Shown here: piece by piece, positions 22,701 to 35,200 of the stretch
How the letters are laid out: each line of letters opens with the position of its first letter
Numbering within the stretch: position 1 is the stretch's first letter
NCBI RefSeq assembly: GCF_029407905.1
Contig: NW_026577925.1
Location: 1,178,001-1,242,000 of the forward strand
Direction of reading: 5' to 3'
Source: Bubalus kerabau
Taxonomy: Eukaryota > Chordata > Mammalia > Artiodactyla > Bovidae
Length of the DNA stretch: 64,000 nt
Program-made: the position numbers and the translations under genes
The notes under the pieces: generated by a model
Told to the model about the DNA's origin: nothing
Seen by the model: the letters and a program-made list of their open reading frames with translations, nothing else
Databases searched by the model: none

Positions 22701-23573
22701 TTTTACCGTGTCCCACAGGTTTTGGGTTGTTGTGTTTTCATTTTCATCCGTTTCTATGCAAATTTTTATTTCTTTTTTGATTTCTTCTGTGATTTGTTGG
22801 TTATTCAGCAGCGTGTTGTTTAGCCTCCATATGTTGGAATTTTTAATAGTTTTTCTCCTGTAATTGAGATCTAATCTTACTGCATTGTGGTCAGAAAAGA
22901 TGCTTGGAATGATTTCTATTTTTTTGAATTTACCAATGCTAGCTTTATGGCCCAGGATGTGATCTATCCTGGAGAAGGTTCCATGTGCACTTTAGAATAA
23001 GGTGAAATTCATTGTTTTGGGATGAAATGTCCTATAGATATCAATTAGGTCTAACTGGTCTATTGTATCATTTAAAGTTTGTGTTTCCTTGTAATATTTC
23101 TGTTTAGTTGATCTATCCATAGGTGTGAGTGGGGTATTAAAATCTCCAACTATTATTGTGTTAGTGTTAATTTCTCCTTTCATACTTGTTAGCATTTGTC
23201 TTACATACTGTGGTGCTCCCGCGTTGGGTGCATATATATTTATAATTGTTATATCTTCTTCTTGGATTGATCCTTTGATCATTATGTAGTGACCTTCTTT
23301 GTCTCTTTTCACAGCCTTTGTTTTAAAGTCTATTTTATCTGATATGAGTATCGCTACTCCTGCTTTCTTTTGGTCCCTATTTGCATGGAAAATCTTTTTC
23401 CAGCCCTTCACTTTCAGTCTGTATGTATCCCCTGTTTTGAGGTGGGTCTCTTGTAGACAACATATGTAGGGGTCTTGTTTTTGTATCCATTCAGCCAGTC
23501 TTTGTCTTTTGGTTGGAGCATTCAACCCATTTACGTTTAAGGTAATTACTGATAAGTATGATCCCATTGCCAT
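19770..23573 (-). pseudogene. L1 ORF2 (endonuclease-reverse transcriptase), inactivated
   Basis: The start is ATG at 23573 (MAMGSYLSVITLNVNGLN), the usual N-terminus of the apurinic-like endonuclease. Endonuclease landmarks follow: QETHL, and VGDFNTPL with the catalytic Asp/Asn. A TAA at 22992-22994 interrupts the endonuclease just before its C-terminal SDH motif. The frame then continues (22592-22227) and shifts by one near 22230-22260. The reverse transcriptase frame follows (22126-20882), with FADDMILY at about 21466-21490 as the catalytic motif. A TAG at 20882-20884 breaks the region after the RT; the frame reopens (20737-19850) and carries the Cys-rich C-terminal segment. Another stop at 19850 is followed by the last residues in a different frame. 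The length fits the ~1275-residue family norm, with at least three nonsense or frameshift lesions. Confidence 0.93.
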
Positions 23574-23599
23574 TTACTTTATTGTTTGGGGTTTGAATT

Positions 23600-24534
23600 T
23601 ATACACCGTTTTTGTGTTTCCTGTTTAGTATTTGTTGGAGAGCTGGTTTGGTGGTGCAGAATTCTCTCAGCTTTTGCTTGTCTGAAAAGCTTTTGATTTC
23701 TCATTCATACTTGAATGAGATCCTTGCTGGGTACAATAATCTGGGCTGTAGGTTATTTTCTTTCATCATTTTAAGTATGTCTTGCCATTCCCTCCTTGCT
23801 TGAAGAGTTTCTATTGAAAGATCAGCTGTTATCCTTATGGCAATTCCCTTGTGTGTTATTTGTTGTTTTTCCCTTGCTGCTTTTCATATTTGTTCTTTGT
23901 GTTTGATTTTTGTTAATGTGATTAATATGTGTCTTGGGGGGTTTCGCCTTGGCTTTATCCTGTTTGGGACTCTCTGGGTTTCTTGGACTTGAGTGGGTAT
24001 TTCCTTCCCCATTTTAGGGAAGTTTTCAACTATTATCTCCTCAAGTATTTTCTCACGGTCTTTCTTTTTGTCTTCTTCTTCTGGGACCCCTATGATTCGA
24101 ATGTTGTAGCGTTTAATATTGTCCTGGAGGTCTCTGAGATTGTGCTCATTTCTTTTAATTCGTTTTTCATTTATCCTCTCTGATTCATTTATTTCTACCA
24201 TTCTATCTTCGAGTTCACTAATCCTATCTTCTGCCTCTGTTATTCTACTATTTGTTGCCTCCAGAGTGTTTTTAATTTCATTTATTGCATTATTCGTTAT
24301 ATATTGACTCTTTTTTTTTTCTTCTAGGTCCTTGTTAAACCTTTCTTGCATCTTCTCAATCCTTGTCTCCAGGCTATTTATCTGTGATTCCATTTTAATT
24401 TCAAGATTTTAGATCCATTTCACTCTCCTTATTCGGAATTCTTTATCAGGTAGATTCCCTATCTCTTCCTCTTTTGTTTGGTTTGGTGGGCATTTATCCT
24501 GTTCCTTCATCTGCTGGGTATTCCTCTGTCTCAT
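23600..24534 (-). pseudogene. L1 ORF1 (RNA-binding trimer protein), inactivated
   Basis: The probable ATG is at 24534 and a stop at 24409-24411 ends it after 41 codons. The same frame reopens at the internal Met at 24393 and runs to a TGA at 23884. It encodes a long coiled coil (heptads through ETRIEKMQERF and ISELEDRM), then the RNA-recognition-type core (NIRIIGVPE). The C-terminal domain continues after the TGA with another stop near 23700. In active elements this protein coats L1 RNA and acts as a chaperone. Confidence 0.88.
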
Positions 24535-25084
24535 CTTGTTTAAATTGCTGAGTTTGGGGTGTCCTTTCTGTATTCTGGCAGTTTGTGGAGTTCTTTACTG
24601 TGGCATTTCCTCGCTGTGTGTGGGTTTGTACAGGTGTCTTGTCAAGATTTCCTGGTTAGGGAAGCTTGTGTCCGTGTTCTGGTGGGTGGAGCTGTATTTC
24701 TTCTCTCTGGAGTGCAATGAAGTGTCCAGTAATGAGTTATGAGATGTCTGTGGTTTTGGGGTGACTTTGGGCAGCCTGTATCTTGAAGCTCAAGGCTGTG
24801 TTCCTTTGTTGCTGGAGAATTTGCTTGGTATGTCTTGCCCTGGAACTTGTTGGCTCTTGTGTGGTGCTTGATTTCAGTGTCGGTATGGAGGCATTTGATG
24901 AGCTCCTGTCAATTAATGTTCCTTGGAGTCAGGAGTTCCCTGGAGTCAGGGTTTGGACTTAAGCCTCCTGCTTCCAGTTATCTGTCTTACTTTTACAGTA
25001 GTTTCAAAACTTCTCCTTCTATACAGCACCATTGATAAAATATCTACGTTAAAGAAGAAAAGTTTCTCTACTGTGAGGGCCACT

Positions 25085-25500
25085 CAGAATGGTTCACAGC
25101 GTTACATGGAGAAGAGAAGAGGGAGGAGGGAGTTACAGGTGACCCAAATGAGATCAGGTGGAATCAATAGTGGAGAGAGTGGGCTGGCCAGTCGTCACTT
25201 CCTTATGTGCACTCCACAACTGGACCGCTCAGAGATGTTCACAGAGTTATACAGAGACGAGAAGAAGGAGGAAGGAGACAGAGGTGGCCAGAAGGATAAA
25301 AGGGGGGAATGAAAAGGAGGGAGACAGATCCAGCCAGTAATCAGTTCCCTAAGTGTTCTCCACCGTCTGGAATACACAGAAATTCACAGAGTTGGGTAAA
25401 GTAGAGAGGAGTTAGGGAGGAGACACAGGCGACCCGGTGGAGAAAAAGGAGAGTCCAAAGGGAGAGAGAGCAGTCAAGCCAGTAATCTCGCTCCCTAGTG
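25085..25500. repeat. Three ~147-bp tandem repeats in L1 5' region
   Basis: Copies begin near 25085, 25229 and 25378. Each carries a variant of ttcacagagttatacagag, a purine-rich gaggagggag tract, and a gccagtaatc-like segment. Confidence 0.75.
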
Positions 25501-25533
25501 AAAAATGGGTACTGAAGATTGGGTTCTTAAAGG

Positions 25534-25974
25534 TACAAAATTGGTAACAAATACATAAAAGCAAAAATTAAAAATCTAGAGTAGAGTTTGGAATTTCAAA
25601 AATACGATGTTAAAGAAAAGAAGAAGGAAAATAAAGAGAGAAAAAACGAACAAAGAAAAACAAACAAGGTCGCAAAAATTATCAAGAAAATACAGGTACA
25701 AAATTGATAACTAATATCAAAAAGCAAAAATTAAAAATCTAGAGTAGAGTTTGGAATTTCAAAAATACAATGTTAAAAAAAAGGAAGAAGAAAACTAAAG
25801 AGAAAACAAACAAACAAAAACAAGCAATGTCGCAAAAATTATAAAGAAACTACAGGTACAAAATTGATATCAAATACCAAAAAGCATAAATTAGAAATCT
25901 AGAGTAGAGTTTGGAATTTCAAAAATACAATGTTAAAAGAAGAAAAAAAAAACAAAACAAAAAAACAAGGTCAA

Positions 25975-25980
<6 letters not shown>
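25534..25980. repeat. Three ~160-bp tandem repeats in L1 5' region
   Basis: The phrase tacaaaattg recurs at 25534, 25697 and 25857 (spacings 163 and 160). Each copy is followed by aaaaatctagagtagagttt and aatttcaaaaatac, then an A-rich tract. The last copy runs into the TA microsatellite. Confidence 0.9.

Positions 25981-26014
<34 letters not shown>
25980..26014. repeat. (TA)17 microsatellite
   Basis: An uninterrupted TA dinucleotide run of 35 bases within the L1 5' region. Confidence 0.95.
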
Positions 26015-26017
<3 letters not shown>

Positions 26018-29000
26018 GTCTGCTGAAGAAGAAAAAAATAGGATCTTTTTTTTTGCAAAGTAATAGGTTATAAAAGTGAAAATTAAAGGAACAATAGAGG
26101 ACTTAAAATTAAAAAAATTAAAAAAAAGAAAGAATGATCATAAAAATATATCTAGGACTTTCTCTGGTTTTGTTGTGAGTATCGTGGGTTCAGTTCATTT
26201 TTGGCTAGTTCCTTGGTCCGACTTATATTTCTCAAGATCTATAGGCACCTTCCTATGTAGTCCTAGTAACCACAGGGTTTTAATCTATTGCCTGTAGCTT
26301 CCAAGGCGATTCCCTCTGTTACAGCTTCTTTTGTTTGCTGGTCTCTTCAGTGTCTGGTTTACGCCCTGACACAAAGGGGACGGTGGAGGACACTTTTTTT
26401 TTAGGCTCACTTGTTCAGTTGCACTGTGGGGAGGGAGGGAGGGATGCTGCAAACAAATAACAGTGGCGTGCGGTCACAGTGCCTCAGCCACACTGGGTCT
26501 GCCCCCGCTCACGGCGCGTGTAGCCTCCCTGCCCACACTGCTCGGGCTCTAGGTTTTTCCACCGGGAACAATCCGAGGCTGGCCCTGGGCTGCATGCACC
26601 TCCCAGGTCCAAGCCACTCAGGTTCAGGCACTCGGGTAGTCCTCAGAGGCACAGGCTCGGTTGGGCCTGCGTTTTGTGCTCTTCCCAGGTCCGAGCAGCT
26701 CAGGTAATGAGATGTTTGGCGAGCGCCAATGTTGTGACTTATCGCCTCCCTGCCACTCGGTTATCTGGGTGTAAAACAGGCGCACCTTCTCAGGCAGATG
26801 TTGACCGTCCAGATCCCCAAGAAGTTTTAGTTAGCAAAGAAGCCTGCTTACAGTTTTATAGATAATGTCTCTCTGGGGCTGCGATTGCCCCCTTCCGGCT
26901 CTGGCTGCCTGTCACCAGAGGGGGAAGGTCTGCAGCCGGCTATCTCTGTTCAGTCCTTTGTTCCGTGCGCGGGCCTGGCGGTGTCTTAGGTTAGGGCTGG
27001 CTTTTTGCGTGGTAGATATCCCAGAGTCTGGTTTGCTAGCCCAAGTTATTTCGTTCAGATAGCGCTCAGGGTATTCAGGCCAGATTCTTACTCTAAGCGA
27101 TGCAGCCCGCGCCGCGCCTCCCTGCCCAGCCCCTGCTTGCTAATGGTGTGAGCAGGCGTCTGCACTGCTTCGCGGCTGGGGGAGTTACTGTAGGGCTTGC
27201 AATCTGCGAGTTTTAATTGTTTATTTATTTTTATCCCCCTTATGTTGCCCTTTGTGCTTCCAAAGCTTGGCAAAGATTTGGCAGTGAAAAGCTTTCCTGG
27301 TGTTTGGAAACTTTTCTCTTTTTAAGACTATCTTCCCGGGACGGAAATCCCTCCCTCCCTCTTTTGTCTCTTTTTTTGTCTTTTATACTTTTTCCTACCT
27401 ACTTTCCAAGAGTTGGGTTGCTTTTCTGGGTGCCTGATGTCCTCTGGCAGCATTCATAAGTTGTATTGTGGAATTTACTCGACGTTTAAATGCTCTTTTG
27501 ATGAAATTGTTTGGGGGGGAAAAGAGTTCTCCCCGTCCTACTCCTCAGCAATCTTGGCTCCTCTCTTGTGGAGTTTGGAGAGAGCACGCGGGATTGCTCT
27601 CCAGGCCATGCAGGAAAAGAAGGCCCTCATCTCGCGATGTCGGGGGAGTCTCGTGGTTTTTCTGGAGCTGCGGTGCCAGTGTGGGGTTTCTCACAAGGTA
27701 CGACCGGGAGCTCAGGGAGCCTCTCGTGTGGTGTCAGGGAAGTCAAGTCTCCATACGAGTGGCGAGGGGGCGCACGTCATTGCTCTCGAGTCATGGTAGA
27801 GGAATCAGGGCTCAGCACAATGAAAAAGGACGCTCGAGGTCTTTCTCGGGTTGCGGCAGGAAACCCTGGGTTCCCTCGACTTGTGCCTGTGACCTCAGGT
27901 AGCTTCTCAGGGTGCCTCTGAGAAGTCAGGGATACTATGGAGCTGGGAGAGGCCTCTCGGGACTCCACTGGGTTTGCTGCAATGGAAGAGGGCCTAATCT
28001 CGAGATCAGGAAGGAACCTCAGGGTTCCTCTCCATTTCTGACTCAGATCGCAGGGTCCCTGCAGAGTTGGGACAGGAGAGTCAGGCCTCGTCTTGTGTGG
28101 AGGAATGGAACTCCGCTTGCCTCTCGAGTTGTTCAAGGAGTGACAGGCCACTTGTCGAGCTGTGTGTGGAACCTGCGGTTTTTTCCAGACAATGCACGGC
28201 GGTGTCAGTGCCCCTTCGTGATGTGCTTTCATCCACAGGGTTGCCTTCGAAGTGGTGTGCGGGCATCGGGTTCTTATCAAGAGCGGACCGGGAAATCGGG
28301 GTCTTTTGGAATGCGGCACCACACACGAGGCTACGTCTCGAATTTCCTCGTGAGACGGGCCTCATGCTGAGGTGTCCCTGGAAGGTCGGGAAAGCCTTCC
28401 AGACAAAGCAGGTTAATCGACCCTACTGTCGTGATCAGGAGGGGAGAAGGGGCTCAGATGAAGTGGTGCCGGGAACCTCGGTGTTCCCCTCGAGTGAGAC
28501 CGGTATGTCAGGGAACTTTTGGGGTCTCATGAAGCTTGCCAAATACTGTTTCAAACTTCAAGACGAAACGTGGGACTTCTCTTGAGACGCTGTGGTGGGC
28601 AAGGGCCTCATCTTGTGATGAAGGGGAAACCACGTGGTTTTTTTCGAGTTGTGATGGGATTGTTGACTTACGACGGGGAATTCAGGCTTCCTCTTGTGTT
28701 GGCCCAGGGAAGTCCATTCTTCCATTCGAGTCGCCAGGGAGAGCTGGGTGGGAATTGCTCTCGAGTCACGGCAGGTCAAAATAGACCTCATCTAGGCTTG
28801 TGTCCAGGACCTAATGTTCCTCTCCAGGGGTGATAGGGATCACGGGGACGCATTCCAGACTCACCCAGTGAGTCAGGCCTCGGCTCGAGGGGAAGCAAAG
28901 GATTCTGATATCCTCCTGGGTCGCGATAGGTATCCCTTGGAGCCCACTGAGTGGCCTCCAGGGAGTCAAGCCTCCTGTGGAGTTTGGTGAGAGGACTCCG

Positions 29001-32000
29001 GATTGCTCTCCAGGGTATGCAATAAAAGAAAGCCCACATCTCGCGATGACGTGGACGTCTCGTGGGTTTAATCCAGCTGGGGCGCCACGTTGTGTTTCTC
29101 ACGAGGTACGATGGAGAGCTCAGGGGGCCTCTCGTGCAGCACCAGGGAAGTCAGGTCTCCATGCCCGTGGTGAGGGGGAGCGGGTAATTGCTCTCGAGTC
29201 ATGTTAGGGGAATCCGGCCTCAAGACGCGTTGAAGAAGATCTTTCGAGGTCTTTCTGGGGTTGTGGCAGGAAACCCTGGGTTCCCTCGACTTCTGCCGGT
29301 GACCTCAGAGAGCTACTCAGGTTGCCTCTGAGAAGTCAGGGATACTGTGGAGTTGGGAGGGGCCTCTCGGGACTCCACTGGGTTTGGTGCAATGGAAGAG
29401 GGCCTCATTTAGAGTTGATGCAGGAACCTTACTGTTTCTCTCCATTTCAGACACCGATTGCAGCGTCCCTGCTGAGTTGGGACAGGAGACTCAGGGCTCG
29501 TGCTGTGTGGAGGAATGGAACTCTGCTTGCCTCCCAAGTTGTTCACGAGGTGACAGGCCACTTGTCGAGCTGTATGTGGAACCTGTGGGTTTTTCCAGAT
29601 GATGCACGGGGTTGTCAATGCCCCTTCGTGTTGTGACTTCATCCACAGGGTTGCCTTCGAAGAGGTGTCCGGGCATGGGTTCTTGTGAAGAGAGGACCAG
29701 AGAATCGGGGTCTTTTGGCATGTGGCACCACACACGAGGCTACCTCTCGAATTTCCTCTTGAGACTGGGCTCATCCTGAGGTGCGCTGGGAAGGTCGAGA
29801 AAGCCTTCCAGACAAAGCAGGTTAATCGACCCTCCTGTCGCGATCAGGAGGGGAGAAGGGGCTCAGATGAAGTGGTGCTGGGAACCTCGGGGTTCCCCTC
29901 GAGTGAGACCGGTATGTCAGGGAACTTTTGGAGTCTGATGAAGGGTGCCAAGTAATGTTTCAAACTTCAACATGAACGTGAGACTTTTCTTGAGACGCTC
30001 TAACGTGAAAGGGCTTCATCTTGAGATGAGGGGGGAACTACGTGGTTTCCTTCGAGTTGCAGCAGGATTCTCGCGTTACAACGGGGAATTCGGGCTTCCT
30101 CTTGTGTTGGTCCAGGGAAGTCCAATCTTCCATTCGAGTTTCGAGGGAGAGCTGGGATTTCTCTCGAGTCACTGCAGGGCAAAATATACTTCATCTAGGC
30201 CTGTGCCCAGGACTTAATTTTCCTCTCCAGGGGTGACAGGGATCTCGGAGTTGCATTCCAGACTCACACAGGGAGTCAGGCCTCTTCTCGAAGGAAAGCA
30301 AAGGACTCCAGTCTCTTCTCGAGTCGCGTCGGGTATGTCTTGGAGCCCACTGAGTGGCCTACTCGGAGTAAAGCCTCCTGTGGAGTTGGAGAGAGGACTC
30401 GGGATTGCTCTCCAGGCCATGCAGGAAGAGAAGGCCCTCAGCTCGCAATGACGGGGGCGTCTTGTGGGTTTTCTCGAGTTGGGGCACAATTATGAGTTTT
30501 CTCACGAGGTACGACGGGGAGCTCAGGGAGCCTCTCGTGTGGTGCCAGGAAAGTCAGGTCTCTATGTGTGTGACGAGGGGGAGCCCATAAATGTTCTCGA
30601 GTCATGGTAGGGAAATCGGGACTCAAGACGCGTTGAAGAAGGAGTCTCGAGGTCTTTCTCAGGTTGCGGCAGGAAACCCTGGGTTCCCTCGACTTGTACC
30701 GGTGACCTCAGGGAGCTTCTCAGGGTGCCTCTGAGAAGTCAGGCATACTGTGGACTTGGGAGGGGCTCTCGGAACTCCACTGGGTTTGGTGCAATGGCAA
30801 AGGTTCTCATCTCGAGTTGAGGCAGGAACCTAAGGGTTCCTCTCCATTTCAAACTCCGACCACAGGGTCCCTGAAGAGTTGGGACAGGAGAGTCAGGCCT
30901 CGTCTTGTGTGGAGGAATGGAACTCCGCTTGCCTCTCGAGCTGTTCACAGGATAACAGACCATTTGTCGAGCTGTGAGTGGAATCTTCGGTTTTTTCCGT
31001 AAGATGCATGAGGGAGTCAGTGCCCCTTCGTGTTGTGCCTTCATCCACAGGGTTGCCTTCAAAGAGGTGTCCGGACATCGGGTTCTTATCAATAGCAGAG
31101 CAGGAAATCGGGGTCTTTCAGAACGTGGCACCATCCATGAGGCTACGTCTCGAATTTCTTCGTTAGACTGGTGTCATCCTGAGGTGCACCATGAAGATCG
31201 GGAACCCCTTCCAGACAAAGCAGGGGAATCGACCATCTTGTCGCGATCAGGAGGAGTGAAAGGGCTCAGTTGAAGTCGTGCCGGGAACCTCGGTGTTACC
31301 CTCGAGTGGGACTGCTGTGTCGGGAAACTTTTCGGGTCACTTCAAGGGTGCCAAGTACCGTTTTGCACTTCAAGACGGACTTGGGGCTTCTCTTGAGACG
31401 CTGTAGAGGGCAAGGGCCTCATCTTGGGATGATGGGGGAATCACGTGGTTTTTCTCAAGGTGCGGCGGGATTCTCGAGTTACGACGGGGAATTCAGGCTT
31501 CCTCTTGTGTGAGCCCAGGGAAGTCCAACCTTCCATTCGAGTTGCGAGGGATAGCTGGGGGTTGCGCTCGAGTCACTGCAGGGCAAAAGAGACCTCATCC
31601 AGGCTTGTGTCTAGGACCTAATGTTCCTCTCAAGGGGTGACTGGGATCTTGGGGTTGCATTCCAGACTCACCCAGGAGTCAGGCGTCGTCTTGAGGGGAA
31701 ACAAAGGACTTATCTCTCTTCTCGAGTCGCGACGGGTATTTCTTGGAGCCCACTGAGTGGACTAAAGGGAGTCAAGCCTCCTCTGGAGTTTGGAGAGAGG
31801 ACTCGGGATTGCACTCCAGGACATGCAGGAAAAGAAGGCCCTCATCTCACGAAGACAGGGGGGTCTCGGTGGTTTTACCGAGCTGCAGCGCCTGTGTTGG
31901 TTTCTCAGGGGGTACGACGGGGAGCTCAGGGAGCCTCTTGTGTGGTGCCAGGGAAGTTAGGTCTCGATGCGTGTGGCGAGGGGGAGCGCGTCATTGCTCT

Positions 32001-32279
32001 CGAGTCATGGTAGGGGAATCAGGCCTCTAGACGCGTTGAAGAACGACTCTCAAGATCTCTCTCAGGTCTTGGCAAGAATACCTGGGTTCCCTCGACTTGT
32101 GCCGGTGACCTCAGGGAGATTCTCCGGGTGCCTCTGAGAAGTCAGGGATACTATGGAGTTGGGAAAGACCTCTCGGGACTCCACTGGGTTTGGTGAAATG
32201 GAAGGGGGCCTCATCTCGAGGGGAGGCAGGAACCTCAGGGTTCCTCTCCATTTCTGATTCCGATCGCAGCCCCCTGCAT

Positions 32280-35200
32280 AGTTGGCAGAGGTGAGTCAGG
32301 CCTCGTCTTGTGTGCAGGAATGGACCTCCGCTTGCCTCTCGAGTTGTTCACTGGGTGACAGGCACTTATTGAGCTGTATGAGTAACCTGCGGTCTTTTCC
32401 GGACGATGCACGGGGGTGTCAGTGCCCCTTCGTGTTGTGCTTTCATCCACACTATCTTCGAATAGGTGTCTGGGCATCGCGTTCTTATCAAGAGCAGATC
32501 GCGAAATCGCGGTCTTTCGGCATGTGGCACCACCATCGAGGCTACGTCTCGAATTTCCTCGTGAGACAGCCTCATCTGAGGTGCGCGGAGAAGGTCGGGA
32601 ACCCCTTGCAGACAAAGCAGGGGAATCGACCCTCCTTTCGCGATCAGGAGGGGAGAAGGGGCTCAGATGAAGTGGTGCCAGGAACCTCGGTGTTCCCCTC
32701 GAGTGCAACCCATATGTCGGGGAACTTTTGGGGTATCATTAAGGGTGCCAAATATCATTTCGCACTTGAAGACAGAACGTGGGACTACTCTTGAGACGCT
32801 GGAGCGGGCAAGGGCCTCATCTTGCAATGACGGGGGAACCACGTGGTTTTTCTCAAGTTGAGGCGGAATTCTCGAATTACTACTGGGAATTCAGGCTTCC
32901 TCTTGTGTTGGCCCAGGGAGGTCCAATCTTCCATTCGGGTTGCGAGGGAAAGCTGGGGAGTGCTCTCGAGTTACTGCAGGGCAAAAGCGACCTCATCTAG
33001 CCTTGTGTTCAGGACCCAATGATCCTCTCCAAGGGCGACAGGTATCTCGGGTTTGCATTACAGACTCACCCGGGGAGTTAGGCCTCGTATCGAGGGGAAG
33101 CAAAGGACTCGGCTCTCCTCTCGAGTTGCGACGTGTATCTCTTGGAGCCCACTGACTGGTCTAAAGGGAGTCAAGCCTCCTCTTCAGTTTGGAGAGAGGA
33201 CTCGGTATTGCTCTCCAGGCCATGCAGGAAAAGAAGGCCCACATCTCGAGATGATGGGGGCGTCTCGTGGGTTTTCTCGAGCTGTGGCGCCAGTGTGGGG
33301 TTTCTCACGAGGTACGACGGGGAGTTCAGGTAGCCTCTCGTGTGGCAACAGGGAAGTCAGGTCTCCATGGGCGGGGCAAGGGGGAGCGCGTCATTGCTCT
33401 CAAGTCAGGGTAGGGGAATCGGGCCTCATGACGGGTTGAAAAAGGACTCTTGATGTCTTTCTAGGGTTGCGGCAGGAAACCCTGGGTTCCCTTGACTTGT
33501 GCTGGTGACCTCAGGGAGCTTCTCAGGGTGCCTCTGAGAAGTCAGGGATACTGTGGATTTGGGAGAGGCCTCTCGGGACTCCTCTGGGTTTGGTGCAATG
33601 GAAGAGAGCCTCATCTCGAGTTGAGGCAGGAACCTCAGGGTTCTGCTCCTGACTTCCTGGAGCCGGATCTGACTCAGATCGCAGGGTCCCTGCTGAGTTT
33701 GCTCAGGAGTGTCAGGTCTCGTGTTCTGCGGAGGAATGGAACTCCGCTTACATCTCAAGTTGTTCAAGGATGACACCACTTTTCTTGATGTGTGTGGAAC
33801 CTGCAGGTATTTCCGAGATGCACGGGGGCGTCAGTGCTCCTTCCTGTTGTGCCTTCATCCACAGGGTTGCCTTCGAAGAGGTGTCCGGGCATCGGGATCT
33901 CCTCAAGTGCGGACCGGGAAATCGGGGTCTTTCAGCATGTTGCACCACCCACGAGGCTACGTCTCGAATTTCCTCGTGAGACCGGCCTCATCCTGAGGCG
34001 CGCAGGAAAGTCCGGGAACCCTTTCCAGAGAAAGCAGGGGAATCGACCCTCCTTTCGGGATCAGGAGGAGAGAAAGGGCTCAGATGAAGTAGTGCCGGGA
34101 ACCTCGGTGCTCCCCTTGAGTGAAACTGGTAAGTCGGGTAACTTTTCGGGTTGCATCAAGGGTGCCAAGTACCGTTTCGCACTTCAAGACGGAACCTGGG
34201 ACTTCTCTTGAGACGCTGTAGTGGGCAAGGGCCTCATCTAGCGCTGACGAGGGAGCCACGTGTTTTTTCTCGAGTTGCGGCAGGATTCTTGAGTTACGAC
34301 GGGGAATACAGGTTTCCTCTTGTGTTGGCCCAGGGAAGTCCAATCTTCCATTCGAGTTGCAAGTGAGAGCTGGAGATTGCTCTCGAGTCACTGCAGGGCA
34401 AAATAGAGCTCATCTAGGTTTGTGTCCAGGACCGAGTTTTTCTCTCCAGGGGCGACAGGGATCTCGGGGTTGCATTCCAGACTCACCCGGGGAGTCAGGC
34501 CTCATCTCGAAGGGAATGAATGGACTCCGCTCTCCTCTCGAGTCGCGACGGGTATCCTTTGGAGCCCAAGAGTGGCCTAAATGGAGTTAAGCCTCCTGTG
34601 GAGTTTGGAGAGAGGACTCGGGATTGCTCTCTAGGCCATACAGGAAAAGAAGGCCCTCATCTCGCGATGACGGGGCGTCTCGTGGGTTTTCTCAAGGTGC
34701 AGTGCCTGGTTGGGGTTTCTCACGAGATAGGACGAGGAGCTCAGGGAGACTCCTGTGGTGCCACGGAAGTCAGGTCTCCATGGACATGGCGAGGGGGAGC
34801 GCCTCATTGCTCTCGAGTCATGGTAGGGGAATCGAGCCTCAAGACGCTTCGAAGAAGAACTCTCGAGGTCTTTCTCGGGGTGTGGCAGGAAACCCTGGGT
34901 TCCCTCGACTTGTGCCCATGACCTCAGGGAGCTTAGCGGGGTGCCTCTGAGAAGTCAGGGATACTGTGGAGTAGAGAGGGGCTTCTCGGGACATCACAGG
35001 GACTGGTGCAATTGAAGAGGACCTAATCTCGGATTGAGGCAGTAACGTCAGGGTTCCTCTCCATTTCTGACTCGGATAGCAGGGTCCCTGCAGAGTTGGG
35101 ACAGGAGAGTCAGACCTCGTCTTGTGTGGAGTAGTGGAACTCTGCTTGCCTCTCGAGTTGTTCACGGGATGACAGGCCACCTATCGAGTTGTATGTGGAA

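Larger units (their letters stand above)
19407..27564 (-). mobile_element. LINE-1, bovine type, apparently full length (8.16 kb)
   Basis: Minus-strand element with its poly-A end at 19407 (poly-T on the plus strand). Then come a 3'UTR, ORF2 (about 23573 to 19770), ORF1 (24534 to about 23600) and a long 5' region to 27564. Read on the minus strand, the 5' end begins GAGAGGAGCCAAGATTGCTG, close to the known mammalian L1 start (GGAGGAGCCAAGATGGC). This marks a true 5' end rather than a truncation. The 6 bp TGTGGA occurs on both sides (19401-19406 and about 27566-27571), and the satellite I phrase cctcctgtggagtttggag is restored on excision. Both ORFs carry stops or frameshifts, so it cannot move on its own. 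Confidence 0.93.
24535..27564 (-). promoter_or_regulatory. L1 5' untranslated/promoter region with internal tandem repeats
   Basis: About 3 kb upstream of ORF1. It contains two sets of tandem repeats (25085-25500 and 25534-25980), a TA microsatellite, and a more CpG-rich segment nearest the 5' end (about 26480-27170) that would be the promoter side. No conserved coding frame is seen. The first bases on the minus strand match the L1 start. Confidence 0.7.
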
